A stretch of 56,464 bases of DNA from an uncultured bacterium (GCA_903885965.1 CAISKQ010000002.1:1-56464); one strand, 5' to 3'; shown: positions 46,432 through 55,806, counted from the stretch's first letter. Program-made: numbers and translations. Notes: generated by a model from the sequence alone, not told the origin.

Positions 46432-49400
46432 CTACACCACTCTCTCCACTTCGTCCAATGTTGTTTCGCCTTCCAACACTTTAACCATTCCATCTTGCTC
46501 CATGGTGATCATTCCGTTTTCAATGGCTTTGTCTTGAAGTTGAGAAGAAGATGCACCTTGATTGATAAGCTCTTCGATTTCGCGGTCAACCACCAAAACT
46601 TCACTGATGGTAGTGCGTCCCTTGTAGCCAAGGCCCTTGCATTTCTCGCAGCCCTTTGGCTGGAAAACAAAATCGGCAGTAGGAATGGTCACACCAGACT
46701 TGGCAGAAACACTGGCGAGAATTTTTTCAATTTTGTTTTTTTCTTCAAGCGAAGCCTGGCGTTTTTCTCGACAATCACACAGTTTTCTCACCAGACGCTG
46801 GGCCATCAAGGCATTGATAGCAGTAGCCATGTCATCACCGCGCACACCCATGTTGGCCAAACGCGCAATTGAGCCAGCTGCATCGTTGGTGTGCAAAGTT
46901 GAAAGGATTGCGTGGCCAGTCAGAGCCGCTTGCACGGCGATGTTGGCAGTTTCTTCGTCACGAATTTCACCGATCATCATAATGTCAGGATTTTGACGCA
47001 GCAAGGCTCTCAAGGCAGTGGCAAAAGTGTAACCTTCTTTGTCATTAACAGGAGTTTGCAAAATCCCTTCCAATTGATATTCAATCGGATCTTCAACGGT
47101 GATAATTTTCACTTCTGATTTGTTAAGCACTTTCAAAAGACTGTACAAGGTTGTGGTTTTCCCACTGCCGGTTGGGCCAGTGTTGAGGAACACGCCATGT
47201 GGTTTTTTCGATTCTCTTAGAATTTTTTCCAAATTTTGCTGGCGAATGCCCAATTTTTCAATATCAAGCGTGATGGAAGACTTGTTCAAAATTCGCATTA
47301 CAACTGTTTCGCCATAGCCACCCAAAATGATTGAAACACGCACATCAATTTTGGTTTCGGAAATATTTTCAAATGGTTTTTCAAGTGAAATCATGAAGCG
47401 ACCATCGATGACTCCCCCGCGGACTTCACTGGCAAAGCCGCTCAAAAATTTTATTTCGCCCAGAATGCTTGGGTATTCATTTAGGGGAACCACGGCAACT
47501 GTTTGCAAAATTCCATCAATTCGAAAACGAATTTTGACATCATGCTCTTCCGGCTCAATGTGGATATCACCGACATTTAAAAGCAAACTACTGGCAAATA
47601 AATATTTGGCTATACTTTTTTGATTAGCCTCCTTAATCATGCCTCCAAGTGAGTCAATGGACGTCATATTTTCAAAAACAAAATCCAAGTCCTCTTTGGT
47701 TAAATCAATTGAGCGTGAAAGTGAAGACTCCATGAGCTTAGCATAGATGTCTTCCAGAAAATCATTTTGCCCAGTGGCACGCCAAACTTCTTCCATTGAA
47801 GTGATGCCCTCAATCGCCTTGAGAATTCCGTCTTGCGCCATGGTTATCATGCCATCTTCCAGCGCTGCTTGGGTTATTTCTCTTTCGCTGCCCATTTCAA
47901 GAATCAATTTTTCCACACTTTCACTGATTGTCAGAACTTCGAAAATTCCAATTCGCCCTTTGAAACCAAGCCCGTGACATTTGTCACAACCAACTGGACG
48001 ATATAGCGATTTAACCTCTTTGGGAATTTCGATTTTAGCTTTCGGCGAAATAATCGAAAGAATTTTTTTCATGGAATCAATGGTTTCTTTAGCCGGTTCG
48101 TAACTCTCTTTGCAATGCGGGCAAAGTTTTCGCACCAAGCGCTGAGCGATAAAAGCATTGACAGAGGGCGCGATCAAATTCGGTTTAACTCCCAGCTCAA
48201 TAAAACGCGGAATCGAAGCTGGCGCATTATTTGTGTGGAGTGTTGAAAGCACCAAATGGCCAGTAAGCGCTGCATTAATTGAAATGTCAGAAGTTTCTTC
48301 ATCTCTGATTTCACCAACCAAAATAACGTCCGGATCTTGACGCACAATCGCGCGAAGCCCTTCCGCAAAGGTGTAGTTGCGATCTTTGGCAACTTGAGTT
48401 TGGGAAATGTTTTTAATTTCATATTCAATCGGATCTTCGATGGTGATTATTTTGACCCCTTGCGTATTAAGTTTATTTACCAAAGCATACAAGGTGGTGG
48501 TTTTCCCGCTACCGGTTGGTCCGGTTGTTAAAATCATGCCATGAGGTTTGGTAATTTCTTTTTGCACATTTTCATAGGCCAATCCTCGCAAGCCCAAATC
48601 CTCAACAGACAAAAGGGTGTCAGCTTGACTCAAAAGCCTCATTACTACTGATTCTCCATGATTACCAGGGATGATATTTGTTCGCACGTTAATTTTGCCA
48701 TCATCCATATCCACTGAAAAATGACCATCTTGAGCAATATCCTTGATGTTTATCTTCATTTTACCCATCATCTTGATTCTCGATAGAATAAAATGATACA
48801 CATCCATAGGGAAATTTCCAATCTCCTGCAACACACCATCGACACGAAAACGCATCCTAACTTCTTTTTCTTGCGGCTCAAAATGAATATCACTAGCCTT
48901 CATCTTCACCGCACCAGCCATGATAATTGAAATTATCTGTGTTGTTGGAATTTCCTTAATGCGTTTTTTGAGATCCAGCATGCTCCCAAATTCCTGCTCA
49001 AATTTTTCAAGATCGCTGCCACTGAGCGAAATCTGCATAGCTTCAAGATTTTCCAAAAGTGGAACTTCTTTGTACCTTCTCCAAATTTTTCCTAGCGATG
49101 ACTGAGATATTACATACAAGATTATCAACCAGCCGTTTTCTTGTTTTAGTTTCTCCAAATAAGAAAGCATGCTCTCATCTGATGGATCAGTCACACCAAT
49201 TCTGGTTTCCTTTCCAACCTTCTGAAAAACTGTCATGTTGTATTGATGAGAATCTTCCTCAGTAATAGTCCTCATTTTTTCAGAACTAACTGGAAAAATA
49301 TTCAAATCAACATAGGGTAAATTGTAGGCATTAGCAAGTAGTGCTGCCTGCTCCTCTTCCGACTGACCTCGCATTTTTTGAAGCATTTTACCAGAAGCAT

Positions 49401-49449
49401 CTTGAGTTGAAGAATCAGTTGGATTTTTTTTGTTTATAATTTTCACCAT
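46432..49449 (-). CDS. Tandem double PilB/GspE ATPase
   Basis: 1005 residues from ATG 49449 (MVKIINKKNPTD). An N-terminal MshEN/GspE-N-like part (about 25-150) is followed by two full secretion ATPase domains. The first has Walker A GPTGSGKTTTLYAL near 312, DPDVILVGEIRDEETSDISI, TGHLVLSTLHTNNAP and the zinc site CPHCKESYEP...CDKCHGLGFKGR. The second has GPTGSGKTTTLYSL near 760, NPDIMMIGEIRDEETANIAV and a zinc site LCDCREKRQ...CEKCKGLGYKGR. The catalytic Glu and Walker B are intact in both. Such ATPases are normally one domain per chain in hexamers that extend type IV pili. The natural substrate here would be pilin-like proteins such as 13512-14630. Confidence 0.93.
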   Translation of the reverse strand: MVKIINKKNPTDSSTQDASGKMLQKMRGQSEEEQAALLANAYNLPYVDLNIFPVSSEKMRTITEEDSHQYNMTVFQKVGKETRIGVTDPSDESMLSYLEKLKQENGWLIILYVISQSSLGKIWRRYKEVPLLENLEAMQISLSGSDLEKFEQEFGSMLDLKKRIKEIPTTQIISIIMAGAVKMKASDIHFEPQEKEVRMRFRVDGVLQEIGNFPMDVYHFILSRIKMMGKMKINIKDIAQDGHFSVDMDDGKINVRTNIIPGNHGESVVMRLLSQADTLLSVEDLGLRGLAYENVQKEITKPHGMILTTGPTGSGKTTTLYALVNKLNTQGVKIITIEDPIEYEIKNISQTQVAKDRNYTFAEGLRAIVRQDPDVILVGEIRDEETSDISINAALTGHLVLSTLHTNNAPASIPRFIELGVKPNLIAPSVNAFIAQRLVRKLCPHCKESYEPAKETIDSMKKILSIISPKAKIEIPKEVKSLYRPVGCDKCHGLGFKGRIGIFEVLTISESVEKLILEMGSEREITQAALEDGMITMAQDGILKAIEGITSMEEVWRATGQNDFLEDIYAKLMESSLSRSIDLTKEDLDFVFENMTSIDSLGGMIKEANQKSIAKYLFASSLLLNVGDIHIEPEEHDVKIRFRIDGILQTVAVVPLNEYPSILGEIKFLSGFASEVRGGVIDGRFMISLEKPFENISETKIDVRVSIILGGYGETVVMRILNKSSITLDIEKLGIRQQNLEKILRESKKPHGVFLNTGPTGSGKTTTLYSLLKVLNKSEVKIITVEDPIEYQLEGILQTPVNDKEGYTFATALRALLRQNPDIMMIGEIRDEETANIAVQAALTGHAILSTLHTNDAAGSIARLANMGVRGDDMATAINALMAQRLVRKLCDCREKRQASLEEKNKIEKILASVSAKSGVTIPTADFVFQPKGCEKCKGLGYKGRTTISEVLVVDREIEELINQGASSSQLQDKAIENGMITMEQDGMVKVLEGETTLDEVERVV

Positions 49450-49630
49450 ACGATAAGGAGCTTGGCACATGCGTCATTGAAAAATGCGACATGTAACTTT
49501 TTTGTTTTTATAATAAGACACGAAAAAATGCTATATCACTATTCTACCTTAACCGACCTAAATGTGCAAAACAAGAACAAAAAAGCAGGCGTTGACCTGT
49601 TGTTATTTTCTCTAAAAATTTTAAGCATAA

Positions 49631-50776
49631 CTACTCACCGGCAATGAAGTATGCACGGATTTTTTCCACTACTAAACTCCCGGCTTCATTAGTATCACCC
49701 GACTGCATGCTAAATTCGCAGGTGTCTCCAGAATATGTTCCCTCAACAAGTTGAGCAATTTTTTTGAGCTGCTCGCTGCTACCACCTTTAACAACGCCAT
49801 TAACCTGACCGGCAATTTCGTTATACAGTACCATAAAAATCTTTCCAGCCGAATAATTTTCTTTAATTTTATCTAAAATAAATGGAATATCATTAGGATT
49901 ACTGCGACTCTGCACAAAATCTTCCAAAAAGACTGGCGCCCAAACAAGCTCCAAGTCGCTTTCCCATTGCAATCGCGCCATTACCCTTCCCCAGAGTTTA
50001 AGCAAGTGAAGCGGTTGAGTTTTATACAAAAAGCGAATAATTTTTTGCTGCTCAGCCCCCTTTGTCATAAGTGCGGCTGCAACCTGAAGTGACCGCGGTG
50101 TAGTATTTCTTTTCTGAAAGCTATTTGTTTCATCAATCAGGCCTGCCAGCAAACATTGTGCAATTGTTTCATCTACACCCTTCGCATCAATCTTCAATAT
50201 TGCATCTGCTAAGATTTCGCAGGTGCAGGATGCTTTAATGTCCACTAAATTAATCTGTCCAAACTGGTCGTTTTCCGTGTGGTGATCAATATTGACAACC
50301 GGGACCTCATAAAAGATATCAGGGTTTTCTTCGTATATTTTTCCAATAGATTCCTTGTCAGCACAACCAACCGCAATCACCAAGTCATATTTAAACTTAG
50401 CTGGGATGAAAGAAAAATCACGCGGATCAATTGAGCCTTTCTCTGGTGTAATAAAAATGCGAAGTTCATCTTCGACTCGCTCGGTTCTGACATTTGTAAT
50501 TTTATTGTGTTTTGTATTAAACGCCAATACAAAGTCTCTTGCGCCAGCTAGACTTTCAATGATGTCCTCTGGTTTATTTAAAAAAGAAAAACGCTGCAAA
50601 TAAGGATTGCCAGGTGCAACCACGACTGTTGCCTGAATATTCTTGTTTTTAAGAAAGAAATACAATGCCCAAGCTGATCCTAGCGAATCTCCACCTGCGT
50701 TTTGTGGCGTGAAAATCAGCACATTTTTGGCGCTGTCGATAACGTTCTTAAATTGTGCGGTGGCGTCCAGACTCAT
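49631..50776 (-). CDS. DHH family phosphoesterase
   Basis: 381 residues. NVLIFTPQNAGGDSLGSAWA (about 19-38) matches the first DHH motif with AGGDSLGS in place of the usual DxDGxxS, AVGCADKESIG the second, VVNIDHHTENDQFG the DHH triad, and CTCEILADAILK the next. GLIDETNSFQKRNTTPRSLQ and the C-terminal DHHA1 region follow. Most members hydrolyse oligoribonucleotides or c-di-AMP; the altered first motif (first Asp replaced) may change metal binding. It has a good promoter at 50858-50886 and stands alone. Confidence 0.85.
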   Translation of the reverse strand: MSLDATAQFKNVIDSAKNVLIFTPQNAGGDSLGSAWALYFFLKNKNIQATVVVAPGNPYLQRFSFLNKPEDIIESLAGARDFVLAFNTKHNKITNVRTERVEDELRIFITPEKGSIDPRDFSFIPAKFKYDLVIAVGCADKESIGKIYEENPDIFYEVPVVNIDHHTENDQFGQINLVDIKASCTCEILADAILKIDAKGVDETIAQCLLAGLIDETNSFQKRNTTPRSLQVAAALMTKGAEQQKIIRFLYKTQPLHLLKLWGRVMARLQWESDLELVWAPVFLEDFVQSRSNPNDIPFILDKIKENYSAGKIFMVLYNEIAGQVNGVVKGGSSEQLKKIAQLVEGTYSGDTCEFSMQSGDTNEAGSLVVEKIRAYFIAGE

Positions 50777-50857
50777 TTTGGATAATGTATAAGGTATTTT
50801 GTATAATGTAGGATGTATGGATGCTCTATGTTCTATGTTCTCTTTCCAAAGTTCTTT

Positions 50858-50886
50858 AGCTTAGCAACCTTTCCCACCCATGTCAA
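50858..50886 (-). promoter_or_regulatory. Promoter of the DHH gene
   Basis: TTGACA (plus 50881-50886), 17 bases ending TGC, TAAGCT (plus 50858-50863). Same TGCTAAGCT extended -10 as for the structured RNA at 38.5 kb. Confidence 0.7.
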
Positions 50887-51025
50887 CAATTGCTTGACAA
50901 ACAAGCCTTTTTTGGTCATTACAAATTCATATTGTTTCATTGCCATATTGCTAGATTGCCAAAATTAAATATTTTTTAAATACTACCATTTGTGTTTTTC
51001 TCCCTTTTTCGCTACGATTAGTAAC

Positions 51026-51469
51026 ATGAAAATCATCTCAACTTCATCTTTGCAAACCAAAAAACTCGGCCAACTTTTAGCCGAAGAACTTTGTGGTGGA
51101 GAAATTATTTGTCTTTCCGGCGACCTTGGTGCCGGCAAAACAACCTTCACACAGGGACTACTTAAGGGCTTGAAAATAAAAGGACCCTACACCAGCCCAA
51201 CTTTTGCAATCGTAAAAGAATATAAAATTAATTTAAAATTTAAAATTTCAAATTTAAAATTATTGAGTGTCTATCATATCGATGCTTATCGCATCACCTC
51301 AAAAGATTTGCTTGAACTGGGTTTTGCAGATTTTGCCGGCCAAAAAAACGCTGTCGTCATCATTGAGTGGCCAGCAAAAGTCAAAAAAATAATTCCCACC
51401 AACGCAGTCTGGATAACCTTTAAATGGATCAATGAAAAAGAAAGAGCAATAACTTTTGATGCAAAATAA
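51026..51469 (+). CDS. tsaE: tRNA threonylcarbamoyladenosine protein TsaE
   Basis: 147 residues from ATG 51026 (MKIISTSSLQTKKLGQLLAE). Walker A is LSGDLGAGKTTFTQG; YTSPTFAIVKEY and HIDAYRI are the next conserved motifs; LELGFADF and VVIIEWPAK follow. TsaE is the ATPase partner of TsaB/TsaD in t6A tRNA modification. Between KEY and YHIDAYR, where the family has only a few residues, lies a repeat-encoded INLKFKISNLKLLSV insert (about 51226-51270). Confidence 0.93.
   Translation: MKIISTSSLQTKKLGQLLAEELCGGEIICLSGDLGAGKTTFTQGLLKGLKIKGPYTSPTFAIVKEYKINLKFKISNLKLLSVYHIDAYRITSKDLLELGFADFAGQKNAVVIIEWPAKVKKIIPTNAVWITFKWINEKERAITFDAK
51226..51270. repeat. In-frame AATTTAAAATTT repeat in tsaE
   Basis: Three imperfect units of AATTTAAAATTT / AATTTCAAATTT give the INLKFKISNLKL stretch. 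The reading frame is preserved. It lies in a surface loop between two conserved strands of the TsaE fold. Confidence 0.65.
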
Positions 51470-51788
51470 AAAATCAGGGTTAACTTTTCTTTTAATAGAA
51501 AAGTTACAAAAGAAATCCCGCACGTGCTTGTTGCTGTGGCAAAGACTTCGTTCTTCGCTAAAATTCCCGCTGCACTTTGTCTGCTGACAAAGCTCGCTGA
51601 AAATTTCTTAACGCTCATCACTCGTCTTTTGCCTACGCACTGCGCAATGTGCGGACGAAAAATGCAGAAATCAAGATACAAAAAAACGAGAACCATGATT
51701 CTCGTTTTTTATTTGTAGATTTGTAGCAGATTTGTAGATTTGTGGGCTCTTCGTACATTCGTAAAAATTCGTAATTCGTAGTGGCTAC
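51470..51788. other. Gene-free stretch with repeat and terminator
   Basis: It starts with the palindrome AACTTTTCTTTTAATAGAAAAGTT, continues with ACAAAAGAAATCCCGCACG and about 120 bp of apparently non-coding sequence (a small frame at 51524-51718 with a CAMCGRK string is not convincing), then the terminator AAAACGAGAA/TTCTCGTTTT at 51681-51710, and TTTGTAGA simple repeats. The terminator serves tsaE and perhaps, on the other strand, nothing. Confidence 0.5.
51681..51710. terminator. Bidirectional hairpin terminator
   Basis: AAAAAACGAGAA, loop CCATGA, TTCTCGTTTTTT. Confidence 0.82.
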
Positions 51789-52796
51789 CTAATTCACTTC
51801 GATATCAATATGCCTCACCTCAGGCACTTCGTCTTTGATTTTCTTTTCCACTTCATCAATTCTCGTGCCAATCATGCGTGGGACGCGATCCGCATAGTCC
51901 ACGCAAAAACGCAAAAATTCTCCATAGTCACCATCAATTTCTTTGAATTCATTTTTCAGCGCCATTCCCCGATACATCCCTCGCATCAAGGCGCTGCCGT
52001 TAATTTCCACTTCGCATTTGACATGATATTTTCCAATGTCAATCACCACCGATTTGAAATCCAAAACTTTCTCAATTGCCGGATCACTTTCCAAAATTTC
52101 AATCACTCTTTCTTCAGTCTCCTCCGGAATTGATTTACGCATCAAAAAACCGCGATTGATATTGATCAAAACAATTGCCATCATGCCAAGCAAAACTCCA
52201 ATCACAATTGAGCCAACTGAATCCCAAAGATAATTTCCGGTCAATTTGGAAAGCAAAATACTGATAAAAGCTATTGCAACTCCAAAAACTGCCACACTGT
52301 CTTCCAGCAAAACTGCAATCGTAGTCGGATCGCCATATTCCAAGGTCTCGCGCCAATCTCTCTTTTTGTTGTGTGCTCGCAATTCTCTCAGGGCCAACAA
52401 AAATGTCCCCGATTCAACCACGAAAGAAATCGCCAAAATCACAAAGGCAATTGAACTAATGTGCGAAACTTCTTTATGTAAAATTCCAATCACTCCATGA
52501 TAAACGGTGACGCCAGCGCCCAAAAAGAAAATACTGCACGCGCTAATCAACGCCCAGAAAAATCGCTCATTGCTATAACCATAATGAAAGTCTTCATCGG
52601 CCACCCGTTGAGATTTTTTAATGCCCACCATTAAAAGCATTTGGTTGAAAACATCCGCCACACTATGCACCGCCTCCGAAAAAAGGGCGCCCGAGCCCGT
52701 CACAAAAAATCCAATCCATTTGAGAATCATAATCAAAACATTTCCCGCCAGCGCCGCCAGCACCGGCAAAGACCCATGTGAATTTTTTGAATGCAT
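51789..52796 (-). CDS. Cation diffusion facilitator transporter
   Basis: 335 residues with six membrane segments. ALFSEAVHSVADVFNQMLLM (about 37-56) carries the helix-2 metal site (H/D pattern HSVAD), and the helix-5 region LWDSVGSIVIGVLLGMMAIV the second. The HYGYSNERFFWALISA segment and the C-terminal cytoplasmic domain (RVIEILESDPAIEKVLDFKS, VRHIDIEVN) are typical. It probably exports zinc or iron/manganese in exchange for protons. Length is normal. Single gene; the Fic gene lies 24 bp upstream on the same strand. Confidence 0.92.
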   Translation of the reverse strand: MHSKNSHGSLPVLAALAGNVLIMILKWIGFFVTGSGALFSEAVHSVADVFNQMLLMVGIKKSQRVADEDFHYGYSNERFFWALISACSIFFLGAGVTVYHGVIGILHKEVSHISSIAFVILAISFVVESGTFLLALRELRAHNKKRDWRETLEYGDPTTIAVLLEDSVAVFGVAIAFISILLSKLTGNYLWDSVGSIVIGVLLGMMAIVLININRGFLMRKSIPEETEERVIEILESDPAIEKVLDFKSVVIDIGKYHVKCEVEINGSALMRGMYRGMALKNEFKEIDGDYGEFLRFCVDYADRVPRMIGTRIDEVEKKIKDEVPEVRHIDIEVN

Positions 52797-52820
52797 AAAA
52801 AGTTTTTTAGCTTAAAATTT

Positions 52821-53798
52821 TTACTTTCTCACCCTCTCACGACTTTCCAAGTATTGCTTGAGCGCACTTTTTGAAGAAAGCCAATTACGTCCTTCTTTGT
52901 GAGCTTCCATTTTTCCACTTCGTGCTAATTTATTCAAATATTTTTCTGTAAACTTGGAATCTCTGGCCAACTCAGCCAACGAAAGATATTTTTCATTGCC
53001 TTTTTTGCTTGGACTTAGAACTTTTAAATAAATATTCAAAGTCCTTTCCACTGCCCGCGCAATAAAATTCACAAAGCTGTCATATTCTCCCTTGTCAGCA
53101 AGCGCTAGGGCTTGATAATATCGCTTGCGATCATTTTTAAGGACAATAACCAAGGGAAAGCCTGCTTGCATCAAAATAATATTCATCACCAAGCGTGAGG
53201 TTCGGCCATTGCCATCAAAAAATGGATGAATAAAAACTAGTTTGTGATGCAAAATGCTGGCCAATTCAATCGGGTGCATTTTTTTCTGATTTTCGCCCAG
53301 CCAAGCAATCAAATTTCTCATCAACCTGGGAATCTCAAGTGCCTCTGGCGGTTGGTGATCTGCCCCACCAATAATCACGCCACTATTTCGATATTGTCCA
53401 GCCCAAAGCTTGTCCATATCTTGCATCACAATTTGATTTAGTGAGCGAATGAACCTTTCTGAAACAGTGTTTTTTTTGTCAGCCTCAACCAAAGAGTACA
53501 AATAATCCAGGGCTTCTTTGTGATTTTTGGCTTCCAGGTGATCCTTGAGCGGCTTGCCTTTAATGGTGATTCCTTCATTAATAACCAAATAAGTTTCCTT
53601 GAGGGTCAGACTGTTTCCTTCAATAGCGTTGGAGTTATAGGTCATCTCAACTTCAAATTGCTCTCTGAGTTTTTTCACCGCAGAAACTGGGAGTGGTCGA
53701 AATGAATTAAGTAAAATCAACTTGTCATCAATTCTTTTTTGAAGTTTTGTGTCTAAATCTGGCATAAATTTCTTAAGGTGGTTTATGTTCATATTCAC
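52821..53798 (-). CDS. Fic family protein (AMPylase-like)
   Basis: 325 residues. The Fic motif HPFFDGNGRTSR lies near 192-203 and the inhibitory helix TYNSNAIEGNSLT near 53-65, with the Glu that blocks ATP. The C-terminal winged-helix-like part (LSLAELARDSKFTEKYLNKL) and ESRERVRK end are common in class II Fic proteins. It would transfer AMP (or remove it) from a protein hydroxyl group. Target unknown. The promoter region before 53798 contains the perfect short dyad CTTAAGGTGG...CCACCTTAAG (53773-53812), which spans the start codon region and may be an operator. Confidence 0.9.
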   Translation of the reverse strand: MNMNINHLKKFMPDLDTKLQKRIDDKLILLNSFRPLPVSAVKKLREQFEVEMTYNSNAIEGNSLTLKETYLVINEGITIKGKPLKDHLEAKNHKEALDYLYSLVEADKKNTVSERFIRSLNQIVMQDMDKLWAGQYRNSGVIIGGADHQPPEALEIPRLMRNLIAWLGENQKKMHPIELASILHHKLVFIHPFFDGNGRTSRLVMNIILMQAGFPLVIVLKNDRKRYYQALALADKGEYDSFVNFIARAVERTLNIYLKVLSPSKKGNEKYLSLAELARDSKFTEKYLNKLARSGKMEAHKEGRNWLSSKSALKQYLESRERVRK

Positions 53799-53812
53799 AC
53801 TATACCACCTTA
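53773..53812. promoter_or_regulatory. Candidate operator at the Fic gene start
   Basis: TTCTTAAGGTGG (from 53771) and CCACCTTAAGAA (to 53815) are perfect inverted 12-mers separated by about 20 bp that include the ATG region. The size and place suit autoregulation, for example by the protein's own C-terminal HTH-like part. Confidence 0.55.
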
Positions 53813-53979
53813 AGAAAACCTGTCAATGTCACGCTAGATTATGAAGATTCTCAGGCAGGTTAATATTAACCCGTCAATACTAACCTTCTCATATTAGCTC
53901 CCACAGATGAACCTATTTTCACATTCAAAAAAATGCACCGCAGTCTGGATTGACTGGGTGCAAAATGGGGTGATGGATT

Positions 53980-54426
53980 TCAAATTCCTTTCTTGTTGCA
54001 AACCCACTGCGAATTGTCACCTTTTCCCCAAGAGCTGCACGCTTCAATAATTTTCAGCGGCGTGACAGCCTTCAGCATCTCCAAGACTTCCTGGGATGCT
54101 TCCTGTGGGAAAAAGATAATCACGGCAAATTTTTCTCCCGAAAAATCTGGCTCAAAAATCCGATGGCCTTTGTAGCCAGGCGTGCCAAAAAGCCACTTGC
54201 CAAGAACATCAATAGGGATTTCTTTGCCTTGGTCAGTTCGTCCGCGAACACCACCATTGTCAATCGGGATCCGATAATTCGGATGGCGCTTGCACACTTC
54301 CCTGATTGACACACAAACGTCATCCCAGAAAGTCTTAACTGGGCAGTTAAAAACGATTCTGATGAAATTTGATTCGCTCTGATTGCGCGAAACATTCGCA
54401 CGGGATGGAACTTTCAGTTTTTGCAT
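53980..54426 (-). CDS. Unknown 148-residue protein
   Basis: Not recognised. Soluble-looking with mixed composition: NFIRIVFNCPVKTFWDDVCV (about 20-39), RIPIDNGGVRGRTDQGKEIP, KWLFGTPGYKGHRIFEPDF, and FAVIIFFPQEASQEVLEMLK. It could be an alpha/beta protein. No Shine-Dalgarno site except a weak AGGATC 9 bases before the ATG. Codon use (more G and C) is unlike the core genes, as for its neighbour at 54618. Confidence 0.65.
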   Translation of the reverse strand: MQKLKVPSRANVSRNQSESNFIRIVFNCPVKTFWDDVCVSIREVCKRHPNYRIPIDNGGVRGRTDQGKEIPIDVLGKWLFGTPGYKGHRIFEPDFSGEKFAVIIFFPQEASQEVLEMLKAVTPLKIIEACSSWGKGDNSQWVCNKKGI

Positions 54427-54617
54427 TTTAAAGATCCTTTATTTTGTGTTGATTTTTCCTCACCCTATTTAAATTTTATTTACTGCCTATTGTACCTTGC
54501 CTTTTGAATTTTGTCTATTGTTTTTCACTATGAGCCTTCCTTTGTTTGGAAAAGAAATGCTCAATTGTGAAGGAGAAAGTCTATACCAAAACTCTCTCCA
54601 CACAACCTTTAACCAAA

Positions 54618-55469
54618 TCAGGCATACGGATCATGATAATCCGGGAACCTGACAACATTGTGGTTTGCATAGTGCAGGCGACTGTTGCTCATATTCCGCA
54701 ATATGTAATCATATGCGGACTTTGCCATGTTCGGCATACACTCATGTGTGATGCCAACATGACGACGAAATGTCATTGCTGGCAATTCGTTCCTGTAACA
54801 GTCAGTTGCACGTCTCCATGCACCAGCAACATGGCTCGTGCAATGATTTAACCAGAAGTCACCCATTCCCTCAAGAATCCACTGCGGATTCCCACTAAGA
54901 TTTCCACAAGGGTCTCCGACGGCGATTGAACGCCACTCCTGAAACATAACCAGTGCCGCTTCATCTGCGTCACTGATTTCTGTTGCAGGTAAGAACTTCT
55001 TTGCCCCTTTATCATAAGAGGCGAAAGTCTCCGGTTTTTGAATGAGACGAATGCTGTGTTTTTCATTACACAGATTAGTACCTTCAAAAAAATACTCCCT
55101 GAAATGCCAACGGACCATGCGCCCGTCGGTTATTATGGAATACGCAGCCCCCAGCCCTGGAAGCGTTGCAATTGTCCACGGCCGCTGGAAAAGGGCCAGC
55201 GTGAGAAACGCGAAGTTTCTCTCATTGGACAAGCCAGCCACATGCTCGGCCTTGGCTTGGTTCAAACCCTCTGCCACCTCCATGAGGTGCTCGGGGCTCT
55301 GGATAAAAATGTCCTCCTTACCTTCAAGCCCAATGAGGGCAGAGGAAGAGTACGCCAGCCATCCTCTCTTAAACGCCTCCTTCTTCAAAAGGTACGCCTC
55401 ATAAGCAAGGCGTGCGTTCTCAATCGTGATATTGATTTTTGCTGCAAGTTCGGCTGCAATAATAGCCAT
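54618..55469 (-). CDS. Unknown 283-residue protein
   Basis: Not recognised. Start at ATG 55469 is set by the Shine-Dalgarno AGGAGA 7 bases upstream; the frame is open to 55496. The N-terminal 50 residues form a helix (INITIENARLAYEAYLLKKE). The rest is rich in Trp, Asn and His (WTIATLPGLGAAYSIITDGR, VRWHFREYFFEGTNLCNEKH, LEGMGDFWLNHCTSHVAGAW, VGITHECMPNMAKSAYDYIL). No membrane helix. The gene is richer in G and C than its surroundings and lies next to a transposase, which suggests transfer. Confidence 0.68.
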   Translation of the reverse strand: MAIIAAELAAKINITIENARLAYEAYLLKKEAFKRGWLAYSSSALIGLEGKEDIFIQSPEHLMEVAEGLNQAKAEHVAGLSNERNFAFLTLALFQRPWTIATLPGLGAAYSIITDGRMVRWHFREYFFEGTNLCNEKHSIRLIQKPETFASYDKGAKKFLPATEISDADEAALVMFQEWRSIAVGDPCGNLSGNPQWILEGMGDFWLNHCTSHVAGAWRRATDCYRNELPAMTFRRHVGITHECMPNMAKSAYDYILRNMSNSRLHYANHNVVRFPDYHDPYA

Positions 55470-55693
55470 CTTCAATCTCCTGATGCGCCTCGCCACTTTT
55501 ATTTAGTGATGAAACTGATTTCTGTAAGTTAAACTGCCTCACCCCATCCTCTTTTTCCAAAAGAATACTAGAGGCAGTCAACTTGTATCGTTGGCAATTT
55601 TGCCAAGATATTTTAATCCTATTCAATTTTCAAAGACCTCAACTCTTCCTGTCTCTCTAGGGAAGAATTGTTCCCGTGGATATCTATTTCCTC

Positions 55694-55782
55694 CACAGTC
55701 CCGCGCGTGAGACTTGCCGTTTTCAAAAGGAGAGAGACTTTCTTTGGAAAACTTTTCGGCAGATTTCACGCACAAGACTGTG
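55694..55782. other. Long imperfect hairpin
   Basis: CACAGTC (55694-55700) pairs with GACTGTG (55776-55782), GCGTGA (55705-55710) with TCACGC (55766-55771), GCCG (55716-55719) with CGGC (55757-55760), and TTTTC/GAAAA continue inwards. Reads as one long rod. Confidence 0.65.
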
Positions 55783-55806
55783 AAGATAATTTTAATGTTG
55801 CGCCTT

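Noticed and set aside
46495-49265. Several plus-strand open frames of 60-125 codons
   Set aside because: They are antisense shadows of the conserved PilB fusion gene and show no family features.
51524-51718. Small plus-strand frame with a CAMCGRK string
   Set aside because: Overlaps a repeat and a terminator, has no ribosome site, and the Cys pair alone is weak evidence.
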